From Batkoa obscura (taxonomy: Eukaryota; Entomophthoromycota; Entomophthoromycetes; Entomophthorales; Batkoaceae), in the NCBI GenBank assembly GCA_030770535.1, contig JASVEC010000017.1, positions 682,001 through 746,000 of the forward strand: a DNA stretch of 64,000 nucleotides, written 5' to 3'. Below the pieces are notes generated by a model, which searched no databases, was not told the origin of the DNA, and was given only the letters and a program-made list of their open reading frames with translations. This document shows, piece after piece, positions 22,619 to 34,159 of the stretch (position 1 is the stretch's first letter; every line of letters begins with the position of its first letter). Made by a program: the position numbers and the translations under genes.

Positions 22619-22964
22619 TTATTTGGTTGTTTGTTAAAAATTATAATATCTTAAGAAAAGTATAAAATATTAAACATAGCATGTAAAATTTTGAAAAGAC
22701 AATTTATTGAAAGCAAAATATAAAATTTAAGTAATCTATAAATTAGCTATTGCTTTAATTGCTAGTTGGTTAGTTAGTTATACTGATTTCCAGATTAATT
22801 ACGTTAAAAAAAGTTTATATGTTTAGGTAGTATTATTTTACTTTTGTAAAATAATTTATAACCTATGTTTGTATCATAGACTTTTCAAGGATCTCATTAT
22901 TAAGCTTTAAACTAATATTTTTTGTTAAAAAATCCTAAAAATTCAAGCCCTTTTTGCTATTATT

Positions 22965-23260
22965 CTATTGCAATCTCACTGATATATTTTTAACATTATC
23001 TTTTGCACTAACATTAGCCTCTTTTGACTCTGATACCTTACATCCTTCATTTTTTTTTGCTTTCTGCTCTGTATCTTTCACTTTAAGGCTGGTATTAATA
23101 AAAATAGGTCCAAGATCTTCCTTAATGGCACCAACCATGAAATCTTTAGTATCAAAAACTTTAAACGGATGGCTTAATGCTGATGCTTTATCTACTTAAT
23201 TTTCTGGTGGACCTGTTGATTTTGAATCAAAGGTTCGATGCTTTTTTGATAGATTACTGG
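22965..23260 (-). pseudogene. Lys/Glu-rich coding remnant, unassigned
   Basis: On the minus strand a protein-like frame of ~80 codons ends at 22965. It contains SALSHPFKVFDTKDFMVGA and a Lys/Glu/Ser-rich end. An in-frame stop near 23195 separates it from a further open stretch (FDSKSTGPPEN). I do not recognise the family. It looks like the 3' part of a dead gene. Confidence 0.3.
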
Positions 23261-23499
23261 ATACCTTTTAATAAACAATAAGTATTTTGAGTTTTGAGAA
23301 TATAAACAAATTGATGTTGTTTATATAGTCTTTTTCTTTAATGCTTTATTTTTACAAATTGCTAATAATTTTTTAATCACGTAATCATTTCAATTTATAG
23401 ATAAGAGATTACTTTACTTTCGAATAACAATAATAAAATATTTGTATAGCTTAGCTTTATTATCACTTTTACTTACCTTCGCTCATACTTAGAAGTTAA

Positions 23500-23960
23500 C
23501 AACATCTAAAAGAGGCTTAAAGTCAAAAGGGAAAGTTTCTGAGCATTGTGGATCTAAGGGTACTAAACCACTGTTGGGAAAAGGGTTAAAGAAAACTTAG
23601 ATCTCAGTAGGCTTTTTGATAAATTAGGTGGATATTTCAAATATTTGGAAAAAGGTTTACCAGCTGTTAATGAAACATAAACAAAAATGAATAAAGGAAA
23701 GGTGGTAATTATAAAGATACTAAGGGTAGAAAGGGAGCTAAAAATATTAAAAGGGCCAAAGACATTGAAGGAATCAAGTCTATTAAAGATATCAAAGGTT
23801 GTTAAGCTTTTAAATGCAGCAAAGAAGTTGAATGTACCATAAAGGGTAATAGAACTAAAAGTAAAGCTAGGGGATCAACACAAGAAATGTGTTGGCAAAA
23901 AGGTCTTTATTGATGGTAAAAAAGACTAATGTAAGGTAAAAGGGCAGCTTACAATTATTC
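23500..23960 (+). pseudogene. Lys/Gly-rich coding-like remnant, unassigned
   Basis: Base use shifts to purine- and G-richer DNA. Broken frames with strings such as LFDKLGGYFKYLEKGLPAV and KLGDQHKKCVGKKV are seen on the plus strand, with several stops. The origin is not recognised. It may belong with the remnant at 22965-23260, although the strands differ. Confidence 0.25.
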
Positions 23961-24218
23961 CCGCAATGTTGGTTTATTTCAATAAATTTTACATAATCAA
24001 ATATAGTCATTAAGCTTAAGTTCAGCCAATGGTATATACTGATGTCTAAAACATATTGAATGTTCTTCAGTAATGAACCTTGCTTTTAACTTAAATCGCT
24101 TTTGTTTAGATTTATTTGAAATATTTCTCTTAAAATTTTCTTACTAATAATATTTACTGTTTAAATATGAAAAGTTATAAAAAAGAAAATAATCTAAAGT
24201 AATCATTAAATTTTATTT

Positions 24219-25196
24219 TTAGCAAGTACCACCAAGACGAATATCCCAATAAGTAAGATGGTCATCAACACTCAAAAACGGTTCAGTAGAAAGTGAACAA
24301 GAAGGATCTTCAATTTGTGAAGTAGCGCAAATCTTAGCTTGATTATTATGTAACCACATTTCAACAAAATAATGATTAAAGGACATAGAACGAGGTGGTA
24401 CATGAGGTACAATATCCTTATTATTGGTGACTCTTGTTGATAATAAACTTAATGAATCAAACCAAGTAGCAAAATCAGAATTTCCTACTCTTGGTTGTCC
24501 ATAAGTGAATAATTGTATATTTCCCCATGAGAGTTGTTGAGATGCTTGAAGATCAATAGCAGCTAAATTTGCAATTGCGCCACCTAAAGAATGACCAGTG
24601 ACGACTAATTTAAAACCTGGATTACTCTTTAATAAATCTTTGACTATAGGTGTATAAATTGGACTAAGTGCATCCCTAGCTTGTTTAAAACCAAGATGAA
24701 CTTGAACTTTGCTATTACCAGAAAACAAATCCGCTTTATCAACTTTGACATTTTGTACCCAATTTTTAATATTTGATGTGCCTCTAAATGAAACAACAAT
24801 AAACTTATTAGTAGAATCAAGTCCAACATAACCTCTAGTTTCATATTTAGTATCTTCAAATACTTTAACTACTTTCAAGCCTCCATAAACGGAACAATGG
24901 TTACAACTCCAATTGGTTAAGGTAGAACCACCACAATAAGCAGCACCAGCTAATCGTGCCATCTTTTTGGCAGTAGCTTCATTGGAGACAGTTAATCTAT
25001 TAACTGGCGACCCTCTAGTTTCTCTTACTGGTATATCTTTAAAATCTTTAACAAGTTGACTAAGGTTGTCAATTAAATTGTTGAGATAGGGGTCAGAAGA
25101 AACAGATGTAGCGTTGAGTTTAGCTTCTTGCTGTAACTCGCTATTAATGGCGGAAAGGTAAAAGAGAGAGGATAATAAACCAACGTTTAACTTCAT
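24219..25196 (-). CDS. Secreted class 3 triacylglycerol lipase
   Basis: The protein is 325 aa from one exon. A signal peptide (residues 1-~19) is followed by a probable propeptide to ~65, and then the alpha/beta-hydrolase domain. The catalytic Ser203 lies in TGHSLGG (200-206), Asp261 in NNKDIVPHVPP and His313 in VDDHLTYW. The oxyanion-hole region is VSFRGTSNIKNWV (135-147). Cys at 88, 98, 101, 290, 300 and 325 suggest three disulfides, as in Rhizomucor-type lipases, and length and layout match that family. The enzyme hydrolyses triglycerides outside the cell. A TATA box lies ~40 nt upstream. Gene and upstream flank were duplicated to 34160-35690, where the copy is dead. The divergent neighbour is the PLP-homeostasis gene at 27980. 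Confidence 0.93.
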   Translation of the reverse strand: MKLNVGLLSSLFYLSAINSELQQEAKLNATSVSSDPYLNNLIDNLSQLVKDFKDIPVRETRGSPVNRLTVSNEATAKKMARLAGAAYCGGSTLTNWSCNHCSVYGGLKVVKVFEDTKYETRGYVGLDSTNKFIVVSFRGTSNIKNWVQNVKVDKADLFSGNSKVQVHLGFKQARDALSPIYTPIVKDLLKSNPGFKLVVTGHSLGGAIANLAAIDLQASQQLSWGNIQLFTYGQPRVGNSDFATWFDSLSLLSTRVTNNKDIVPHVPPRSMSFNHYFVEMWLHNNQAKICATSQIEDPSCSLSTEPFLSVDDHLTYWDIRLGGTC

Positions 25197-25233
25197 ATTG
25201 AAATTGTACTATGTCGATAAGAATATAGACTTA

Positions 25234-25241
25234 TATTTATA
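25234..25241 (-). promoter_or_regulatory. TATA box of the lipase gene
   Basis: TATAAATA on the minus strand lies ~38 nt before the ATG. Confidence 0.5.
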
Positions 25242-26271
25242 CTGTTTTAGTCTACTATAATTCATCTATAAATGTTAATTTAAAATTAAAGGTTTTTTTG
25301 TTAGACGAGGAACTTGTATAATAAAATCAATAGTCAATTATGTAAAATTAAAATGTAAATAATAATTATATTACTATTAAATGAATCAAGTGATATTCTA
25401 ATAGAAAGTTTTATTGTCTTATTGTTTTATTTACTTATAAGTAAAATAAAAATAACCATAATTAATCGATTAAAGTATACGCAACACTTTAAACAGTATA
25501 ATAAGATAACATAAACCCTATGTTTTTATGCTACAATCTTTTGAGTGTTAATATCTTTTATTTGAAAGTCTCAACAAAATAAGTTTTCAATAAATATAAT
25601 AAGAACAATATTAAATACAAATATTGTAAGCATGGTTTTTAATTTGAAGGGGTAAAATTAAGGTTGAATAGCACATGTTTAAATGTCAGTTATATATATG
25701 GTATTTAACATTAGCATGGGTATTTTATATTCCCTTTTGAATAAGCATTTATTATATGTGAGGAATTTATTCTTTCACTTATTTAAGTAATTACATTCCA
25801 GTTGCTCTTACTGCAGCTATACAATACCTTAGCTTATATTTTTAAAAATTTATTTGACAAGCTAAACATGCTAAAGTTAAGATAGGATGATACTTAATTG
25901 CCTTCACTGCCAATCTTTAAAAATTCTCCTACTCTAAAAAGCTTTAGTAGAAAAATGGCACAGATCTTTCAATAAAGAGTTTAATTACATTTAACATAGG
26001 GCTAAAAACAGTCAAAAGTAATAGGACCAATTCCAGTAACTAAACTAGTCATCAACTGATACAGCTGTCAATATCTCACATTACCTTCACTATCTTTTCT
26101 TACCATTTTTAGACTCTTTTTAAATACCTTTGTGCTTAAAGAAACCAACCTGTTCTATTGGATGTGAAATCAAGAAAATATAATAAAGCTTTTTTTCTTG
26201 CAATTTTACCAACAATTTGTCTATCATTAATACTATATAAAAAATGAGGCTAAAAAAACATTAGAATACAT
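25242..26271. other. Lipase upstream region, duplicated downstream
   Basis: About 25320-25790 is recognisably similar to 35220-35690, upstream of the dead lipase copy (shared blocks around GGTATTTAA and TATTTAAG-AATTA). From ~25800 to 26271 no gene is found; weak RT-like open stretches could be the 5' part of the LINE remnant downstream. Confidence 0.5.
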
Positions 26272-26369
26272 GGGGATGTATTTTGTGTTTAAGAATTTTA
26301 CTACCAATTTTTCCGTTCAAATAGCGCTTAAAAGATGGAAAAAATGATGAAGCCAAAAAAAACACCCCC
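26272..26369 (-). mobile_element. MITE copy 5 (whole, reverse)
   Basis: GGGGATGTATTTTGTGTTTAAG at the left and AAAAAAAACACCCCC at the right are the family ends in reverse, with the AAATAGCGCTTAAAAG core between. Confidence 0.8.
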
Positions 26370-26639
26370 ATATAGAAGTTTATGGAACTTTTATTTTTTA
26401 AATCATCTACTCAAGTTTGTTAATTAAATGATTCCAAGGTTTTCTGAAAGAAAACGATCCACCTCCGTAGCAACTTTCAATGGGACTTCTTTAGTCAAAA
26501 TTGTTTATATCCTTTTCCTCTTGTGTTGTCCCTTCAAGAAAAAACAATAAAGTATTCTTTTGGGATTTAAACCAATTTTGTTTTTTTTTCGAAAGAGCTT
26601 GAAACACACAGACTTGGCTTGCGCACCTAAAGGCGTTTT

Positions 26640-27287
26640 GTGGATCTGTTTGAATAAAGATCAATATAATTTCTTTGTGAACCTACATTGACTGCTGATT
26701 CCCCTTTCTTCAAATGGTTCAAGTTCAGGTGGATGAACTACAAACACAGGTGAGTGTTATGACGTCTGGCTCATAAGGTATTTACTACAAAATTCAAAAC
26801 CAACTCATATAAACCAGAACTAATACTGGAATCCGAATTCTGTGACAACCTTGAAGATAGTGTAGAACACCGTTTCTTTACTTGCCCATCTACCAGCACT
26901 CTTTGATATTGGTGCTATTCTTCCTTAGCAATCGGTCCTCACTGTCTCATTGCAAGTATTTCGGAGGTTCTTTCTATCCTCTCGAATATGGCGAACAACT
27001 TAAAATTAAATACTACGCTTCAGTTCTTCGGATCATTCATAAGGTCCACACCAACCTAACCTTTGGCGCTAATCTACTGATTTCAAAGACACATACCATA
27101 TATATTAAATGGAAGGTAGTATGGGAAGCAGCTTTTTCTCATTTGGTTTCCAAGTTATCAAAGAGTAAAAAGGGCTGTGAGATTCTAGCCAAGTGGTCGT
27201 CTTCCCCACTCCCTTTCATTTAATCTTTTAGCATTTTAAGTTAATAAACCACTTGGGGGTTCAGTCTTTCAAGGATTTTAAAAAAAA
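26640..27287 (+). mobile_element. LINE C-terminal fragment and 3' UTR, copy 2
   Basis: A frame around 26815-26890 reads EFCDNLEDSVEHRFFTC, the zinc-knuckle (zf-RVT) pattern found at the end of many fungal LINE ORF2 proteins. The first Cys of the CxxC pair is Ser here. It continues, after a frame change, into 26882-27223 (ending LAKWSSSPLPFI). The 3' UTR AATAAACCACTTGGGGG and a final A-run at 27280-27287 match the copies at 22574-22618 and 55061-55102. The piece is 5'-truncated and inactive. The start is uncertain. Confidence 0.65.
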
Positions 27288-27580
27288 TCATCTACTCGAA
27301 TATTGAAATAATTGTATTATTACAGATAAACTATTCAAGGATAGTGACCTTTAACAAATATAAAAAGTAGTAAGAGTTTCTATCTACAACGGAACATTTT
27401 TTACTGTGCAAAATTGGTTTGTTTCAAATTTCAATAGAAAAATTGATATTGAATCAAAAGTTGCTGTTGTAATCAATAGCCACTCTGTTTTTATTAATAA
27501 AGACATCAAAATATCTTTTTTATTTCAACCTATTAACAAATCATCTACTATTAATAACTATAAAACGAGACAGAATATAT

Positions 27581-27679
27581 GAGGGTAATTTTTTTGGTTT
27601 CATCACCTTTTCCATTTTTTAAGCGCTATTTGAGTGGAAAAATTGTTACTATAATCCTTAAACAAAAAAATATATCCCT
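27581..27679 (+). mobile_element. MITE copy 6 (whole)
   Basis: GAGGGTAATTTTTTTGG at the left, an AAGCGCTATTTGAGTGG core, and ATATATCCCTA at the right are seen, with ATAT-type flanks. It sits 300 bp upstream of the PLP-homeostasis gene. Confidence 0.8.
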
Positions 27680-27979
27680 ATATGTTCTTTGTTTTATTTC
27701 AAATGATAAGTTCATTTTGGTATAATTTTAGTTTTACATATTTGCCTTTAGAATTGATCATATTTCAATAAAGTGTTTATTTTCAACTCTACATTCAAAA
27801 AAATTCAAACGATTTAGCAAATAAAACCTGCTTAATCTCATCTTTGATTGGTATTTTAGATCAACTAAACCAGTTTGTCACTTTTGTCTCACTTTGATCA
27901 AAACAACATTAGCTTTAAAGAATATGGGGAATAAACCAATCAATGGTTAATTTATATTTTTTCTTACTGTCATAAAAAG

Positions 27980-29153
27980 ATGAAGTTGAAATCAATCGGA
28001 CGATTAATTTTTAAACATAATCATATTAGATTAATAAGTACAATGAGTAGACAACAAAATATTGAATTCAATTTGAAACAAGTTAGGCAAACTATAAAGG
28101 ATTTAGATCAACAAAATAAAGTAAACTTATCTTTTTTAGAATCTTATTTCAAATTTAGAATCTAATTTCAATTCTTAATTTCCAATTCCAAAGGTACGTT
28201 TAGTTAATGTCAGTAAAACAAAGCCCATTTCAGATCTACAAATAGCCTATGATTTGGGTGAGCGTCATTTTGGTGAAAGTTATGTAAGTTTCAGTTCATG
28301 TTTATATTTTGAATTTAATTATATCAAATAGTTGAATAATAGAAATTAATATTTATCTAGGTGCAAGAATTAATAGAAAAAAGTGAAAAGGTTAGTATTT
28401 GAATTTTTTATTGAGATAGTAGTGACTGACGAGGATTAATGATTAATGATTGAATCTACTTTAGTTACCAAAAGATATACAGTGGCATTTTATTGGCAGT
28501 TTACAATCCAATAAATGTAAAACTTTGGCAGGTAAGGGAGAAGAGATTAAACTAATTTTGATTCAAAGTTTATTTAGAATACCATTTTAGGAATTCAAAA
28601 TCTATTTGCAATAGAAACAGTAAGTAGCATTAAAACAGCAAGAGCACTAAATACCCATCGAAAAGAGTTGGGCTATGAAAAGTTGAATGTATTTCTACAA
28701 ATTAATACAAGTGGAGAAGAAAGTAAATTGAAACCTAAAGATATTTAATAGATTGTTTTTTAACTAAATTGAATCAAATAGGTAAATCGGGATTATCAGT
28801 AAAATCAGAAGATATATTACCAGTAGTGAAAGTAATTATTGGAGAATGTGATTATTTAAATTTAATTGGTTTAATGACTATTGGTTCCTCAGAAAATTCA
28901 AAATCAGGGGATATTAATCCGGATTTTGAAGTAATTATTTTATATTTGTATCTTTTAAATACTAATACTAAACTATTTATTTATTAAATAATAGTTGTTA
29001 AAGAAGTTGAAGGAAAACATAGATAAGGAATTTGAATTAAGTTTAGAATTATCCATGGGTATGTCAGATGATTATATAATGGCTATTCAACAGGGCTCAA
29101 CGAATGTTAGGGTTGGGTCAACCATCTTTGGAGCAAGGAATTATAACAAATAG
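27980..29153 (+). CDS. PLP homeostasis protein (YggS/PLPBP family), 7 exons
   Basis: Exons are 27980-28120, 28194-28283, 28361-28390, 28465-28531, 28591-28722, 28782-28930 and 28995-29153. Phases join cleanly into 255 aa, and introns are 59-77 nt with GT...AG ends. The product binds pyridoxal phosphate and buffers it for PLP enzymes. Diagnostic blocks are VNVSKTKP with PLP-lysine K55, [63 protein letters not shown] and [11 protein letters not shown]. Residues 1-21 ([21 protein letters not shown]) are basic and may be a mitochondrial presequence. A second ATG at 28043 gives the usual cytosolic start. It is divergent from the lipase; a dead copy lies at 36991-37470. Confidence 0.92.
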
Positions 29154-29586
29154 ATAAGAGTGTTTTTTAGATTAAAAGGTTGATTTTGAAATGTTAGATT
29201 TAAATCATATGTTATTATTGTATAGAATATGTAATGTTATTAATTATTTATTTCGATTATTATCTTTGGTATAGTAATTGAAGAATAGTAGTTGAAGAGT
29301 AGCATATAGGCACCATGTTAATTTGAAAGTTATAAAAGATAACTAAAATTGATGTAATTAATGAATAGCTAAATATAATGACAGTTTATTATTTTCGTAT
29401 TTTTTTAAATATATAACTCCAAGTTTTATTATAACTATTGATTTCAAATAAATGTCATGGTTTTTTAATTAGAATAATTTTTATTTTATTTAATATAATA
29501 TAATTAAAACTCTGATACAAATTAAAAGTAACATTGTTTATGCCAACGAATAATTTTATTTCAAACCAATGATTAATTATATTTTG
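29154..29586. other. AT-rich spacer
   Basis: This is the 3' flank of the PLP-homeostasis gene. Nothing else is recognised. Confidence 0.45.
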
Positions 29587-30103
29587 AACTATTATATTAA
29601 AACATCATCAGTATGAACTCCTTATTATAAATATGAATTTAAACTTCTGAATGGAAATACTCCAACTATATCAACTCAATATTCCATTGAATCTCAGAGA
29701 AATAAGAAGGTGATCAAGGGTACTGTGTATTGCTAACCAAACAAACTCAATAAAAAATAGTAATTGATTCTCTTACTGCAATTGATTATAAAGAGAATAG
29801 TTGTTAGTTAGATATATTATTAAAATCGATTTATTGTAAAAAAAGGTTTTCTACTGAATGTGTTTATTGACTTTTGATACCTGCTTTTGGGGAGGTAATG
29901 TTAAACAAGGTAAGATTTGATGTTTTAAACACAAATTAGCTGGTGATTTGTTGACTGCAGAAGGTGAGTAAGTTGAGTTGATAACTGATGATAGTAAACT
30001 AATTATGGATGGTATAAGTTATGATACAGTAACTTATGGAATATATTATATTAAGCAAGACCAAGTTAAAAAACAGGATTTAATGTATAAATTGAATATT
30101 TAA
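29587..30103 (+). pseudogene. GNAT acetyltransferase pseudogene
   Basis: Frame by frame this follows the intact GNAT at 18124-18708. Matching blocks include SLTAIDYKENSC (intact: CLTAIDYKESSC), FSTECVY (FGTECIY), DVLNTN (ETLNTN), IMDGISYDTV (VIGDMSYDMV) and the final YKLN. At least seven in-frame stops or frame changes break it. It is on the opposite strand to the intact gene. It lies between the PLP-homeostasis gene and the dead lipase, so it looks like part of a decayed second copy of the region. Confidence 0.75.
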
Positions 30104-30177
30104 TGTGATTAGTTTTGGATATAAAGTTATAGTCTTACGTTTAGTTTTGTATTGAGATAAAATAAGGAGTAAAGTTT

Positions 30178-30532
30178 TTAGAAATGTAGACTTAACTTTT
30201 TAATATAGTTTATAATAGTAGGATAAATACCTTGTATAATTTTAGTAATATAAGGGGTATTAGTAGTAATAGCTAAAGTAGTTACATCTTTAAATTTACT
30301 TTCATAACTATTATTTTGTATAAAAGGAGAAATAGTGAAAAAATCAATAACATTTGAAACTCTATCTCATTTTAAATTTGATGCTATTTTATACCTTTAA
30401 TTGATTAACTTATTTTATATATATATAGTATTCGGGAATGACAATGATAGTATTATAGTTTTTTAAATCATTATTTAAATAAAGAGTTGTTTCTATAGTT
30501 TGTTTTGAGTGTAAATAAATATTGAAATTCAT
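30178..30532 (-). pseudogene. Coding remnant, possibly LRR/F-box-like
   Basis: On the minus strand an ATG frame (MNFNIYLHSKQTIE...) gives ~40 residues to a region that could be an intron. It is followed by a protein-like stretch (VSNVIDFFTISPFIQ, then TNTPYITKIIQGIYP) with one TGA inside it. Alternating Leu/Ile and Asn recalls F-box/LRR proteins, but no clear repeat can be shown. It is most likely a dead or partial gene. Confidence 0.3.
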
Positions 30533-30586
30533 TGAAATAATTAATATATATCACAATAATCCTATTTTATTACAAAAGTAAGATCT

Positions 30587-30675
30587 GAGGATATATATTT
30601 TTAAGAATTCTAACGATTTTTCCACTCAAATAGCGCTTAAAAAATGGAAAAAGTGATGAAACCAAAAAAACACCC
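30587..30675 (-). mobile_element. MITE copy 7 (whole, reverse)
   Basis: A degraded left end (GAGGATATATATTTTTAAG), the AAATAGCGCTTAAAAAATGG core, and the right end AAAAAAACACCC are seen. Confidence 0.75.
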
Positions 30676-31275
30676 TTATTTAATGAAATTTACATTTAGT
30701 AACACTATTTTTTATCACCATTACAATTATCGAAATTAATGACAAAGTTTTTTTATGGAAAACGTCAATCTAAATGCTTTATTAATTAAACTAAAATGAT
30801 TAATTATTAATTCAATAAACAGGGATATTCGAATTAGTTTCAGAATTTAGTTAGAAATCAATCCAAATTTTGAGTTTTTAAATTTGCAAGTTCGTAATGT
30901 ATGATTAGTTAAATTTAAAAAACTTAAATTTTTTTATTTAATTTAAAAAACCTATTTTGATCGTTCAACTTTTTTTGAATAATCGGTTTTTTTAGTAATG
31001 TGTTTTATATTATCTTTATTAGATGTTTAATATATATATAATATATAAACATATAGCTATTCAACTTTATTTTTTATTAAAATAAAAACAAAATATAAGC
31101 TTCTATAACTAAACTTCGAAATGGGATTTTTAAAAATTTTAATACGATAGGGAGAAGCACACTATATAAACATTGTAATTCATTTACATCAATTTTGACA
31201 ACTATTCACAATAACCCAGAGTTTATGAAATTCTATAATAAAAATAAAAAAAGGAAAGAAATATTATTATAATTT
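30676..31275. other. AT-rich spacer
   Basis: No gene or repeat is recognised. Confidence 0.45.
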
Positions 31276-31318
31276 GAGATGTTTTTTGGTTTCATTGCCT
31301 TTTCTATTTTTTAAGCGC
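31276..31318 (+). mobile_element. MITE copy 8 (left half only)
   Basis: GAGATGTTTTTTGGTTTC through TTTTTTAAGCGCT is present, then an LTR-like repeat begins exactly at the core. The right half of the MITE is not found on the far side of either nearby LTR copy. Confidence 0.75.
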
Positions 31319-31782
31319 TGTGAAAGTTGGTACTCAGTGGTAGGAGTTAAAAGCAGTTCTTGGTTGATTAACTTGCCTTGAATCGAATGGTCTTAGTTTA
31401 TATAACTAAGATAGACTTAAATGAATAAGAATAACATGTAATAAGTTACGAACTATGTAAAACAACTATAATAGACAATACTACTGTAAAATCTACGTAA
31501 AATATTGTCAGAAAGACTTAGTGGCTTTATTAATAATACGATATCAGGGAGTAATTCAGTTAAAAAGCCTCGAGTTATCATGTTGAAGAATCTCTTTTAT
31601 ACTCCAACAAGTATGGATATCAAAACGAGAAAATAATATTCCTTGCAATATGAAGTTAGAAATTCTCGCAACAAATCAAAATAAAGGACTCTGACTTGAT
31701 TGTGTTTGAACTTGAGAACACAGCAACTTGAGTGATTGTTGTGTCATAATCAATCCGAGAGCTAATAAACCAATATTTCACA
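31319..31782 (+). mobile_element. LTR-like repeat, copy B (fossil)
   Basis: It has the same TGTGAAAGTTGG...CCAATATTTCACA repeat as copy A. It is nearly identical over most of its length to copy C (32384-32876), which lies in inverted orientation 600 bp away. That closeness suggests the two are young or were homogenised. The left flank is half a MITE. The right flank shows no matching target duplication, so the junction is rearranged. No internal genes are seen. Confidence 0.65.
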
Positions 31783-32383
31783 ATAAAGTTTATTTTAATT
31801 ATTTATTTAAAATGTTAAATTATGATTTAATATATAAAGATATATTTTTTTTATTAAAATGATACTTAAAAAATAATAAAATTAAAAAAATTAAAAAAAG
31901 CACCTTTATATGCAAAAAACTGTTTGATTAATTTAATATTTAGAAAGCTTTTATTTAAAAAGTTTGTAAAAATTAATATACAAGCAGATATAAAAAACTA
32001 TTTCAAATCTCAAGTTTTTATACTGTATATTTAAAAAAAGTTATAAAGTAAATAGTAGTTTAAAAATTAATTTTAATTTTTTGCTAAGCATTATGAAAAA
32101 ACATAATTAATAAACATTTTAGAAATTTTTTATATTAAAAAAATAGTTTGAAGCATTAAATAAAACAAAAAATATTAATCAATTAATTTTAAAAGTTAAG
32201 ATTTTTATTTGGGAGTATAATAAAATTAATAATTTAATTAATAATAATAAAAAACAAATATAATTTTAAAAAAATATAAAAAAATATTTACATTTTATTA
32301 GACACGATAACAAACTATATTATTACCCAGTATCTGATAAATAGAAAAAAAGTAATATAATTTTAGTTAAACTTATAAAGTTT
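31783..32383. other. AT-rich segment between inverted LTR copies
   Basis: The 600 bp lie between two inverted LTR-like copies. They are strongly A/T-homopolymeric, with no coding stretch that could be an internal region of an element. Confidence 0.5.
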
Positions 32384-32876
32384 TGTGAAATATTGGTTTA
32401 TCAGCTCTCGGATTAATTATAAGATAATCATTTAGCTTGTTTACAAAACTAGTTGTAGTCTCGTAATCAATTTGACCGTGAGCCATGTGGTATAATCAAT
32501 ATAGAGCCCCTTATTTTGATTTGTTGCGAGAATTTCTAACTTCATATTGCAAGGAATATTATTTTCTCGTTTTGATATCCATACTTGTTGGAGTATAAAA
32601 GAGATTCTTCAACATGATAACTCGAGGCTTTTTAACTGAATTACTCCCTGATATCGTATTATTAATAAAGCCACTAAGTCTTTCTGACAATATTTTACGT
32701 AGATTTTACAGTAGTATTGTCTATTATAGTTGTTTTACATAGTTCGTAACTTATTACATGTTATTCTTATTCATTTAAGTCTATCTTAGTTATATAAACT
32801 AAGACCATTCGATTCAAGGCAAGTTAATCAACCAAGAACTGCTTTTAACTCCTACCACTGAGTACCAACTTTCACA
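32384..32876 (-). mobile_element. LTR-like repeat, copy C (fossil)
   Basis: This is the longest copy (493 bp), on the minus strand, with the TGTGAAA/TTTCACA termini. It is very similar to copy B. No target duplication is evident. With copy B it makes a large inverted repeat with a 600-bp spacer. Confidence 0.65.
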
Positions 32877-34159
32877 CTGGGAAATCTGCTGCTAAAAAAA
32901 ATTTAAAAAATTTAAATTTTAACATGCTTTAAAGTAAGTTGAATATTTATTTAATTAAAAAAATATTTTTTTTAGCTAATATTAATAATGCAAGCAAAAA
33001 TAAAATAATAAATAATAATAAATAATGACAATAATAACAAAACAGTTAAAAATATTAAAAACAGTAATCAAATTAAAATAGGCAAAAAAGTTAAAATAAA
33101 AGCTAATAATTTAATTAAAAAAAGAATAAAAATAAATAGCTTTTATTAAATTTATAAAAATTTAACATATTGTTATAATGTTTATTTGTTATTTTTAGAA
33201 TATTTATTTAGTTTAATAAATTTTATTAAATAAATAAACTAATTGATTTAAATTTAGTCTGTATTATATATTAAGTTTTTTTAAATTTATTAAACTAAAT
33301 ATTTTAGAAATAGTATGCAAGGGTGTTTTTTTCAGTTTTGTTATTTTTTATTTCATAAATAAAAACAGACACCTTTGTATATTAATTTTGATTTTTTTAA
33401 CTTTTACAGGTATTAAAATTTAATTATACAATTTATAGCTGTTTGTTTAAACTTAAAAATTAAAATAAAGCTGACTGAAATTTTTCCTTGTATTCTATAA
33501 AAAGCAGTTTGTAAATTGATTTACTGGTTTTATAAATTTTCTATAATAATTAACTGATAAGTTACTTTTATATTATTAAGTTTAACAATAATAAGTAGTT
33601 TATTGCTTAATTAAAGTGATTTGTTAATTATAGTTAGTAAAAATTAGACCCTGGTCTTAACCCTATACATTAGCATATATGAGCTATTTTATTAAATAAT
33701 TTTCAGCTAATAATTTTAACCTATCAGTGAATTACTTATAAATTTAATTTAAAAATTAAAAATTCTTAAATGTTGGTTTTTATTTAAAGCTATACATTAA
33801 TATTTTTTATTTTAATGTATTTTTAAAAATAGCTTTTGATATTGCCAATACAAGAAAAGGGCACCAACAAAATAATAATCAAACCGGCAACACATTGATT
33901 ATATTTATCCATAAAATAATTTCTTTTTAATGTTATAAATATCAATGCAAGTTGTGGATTTCTTTAAACCACAAATTATTAAAAAACTAGCCAAATAAAT
34001 ATTAGTTGGAAATATTTTGCGGATAACTGCACAATTGAGTTTTAACAGCTGTAGTTACTCATTAACTATTTACACTGAATCTTTTCACTAACAATAGAAT
34101 AATAATTCAAGCATAAAAAGCTACAAAAATAAGAAAATAATATAAAATAAAAACCAAGT
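32877..34159. other. AT-rich spacer
   Basis: No gene is seen. A 61-bp palindromic element lies inside at 33318-33378. Confidence 0.45.
33318..33378. repeat. Short TIR element, possibly a MITE derivative
   Basis: It runs from CAAGGGTGTTTTTTTCAG to AACAGACACCTTTG. The ends mirror each other and resemble the GGGTGTTTTTTT end of the MITE family, but the central core is missing. Confidence 0.4.

Noticed and set aside
31319-32876. Idea that the two LTR copies bound one complete element
   Set aside because: They are inverted, not direct, and the 600 bp between them has no coding capacity.
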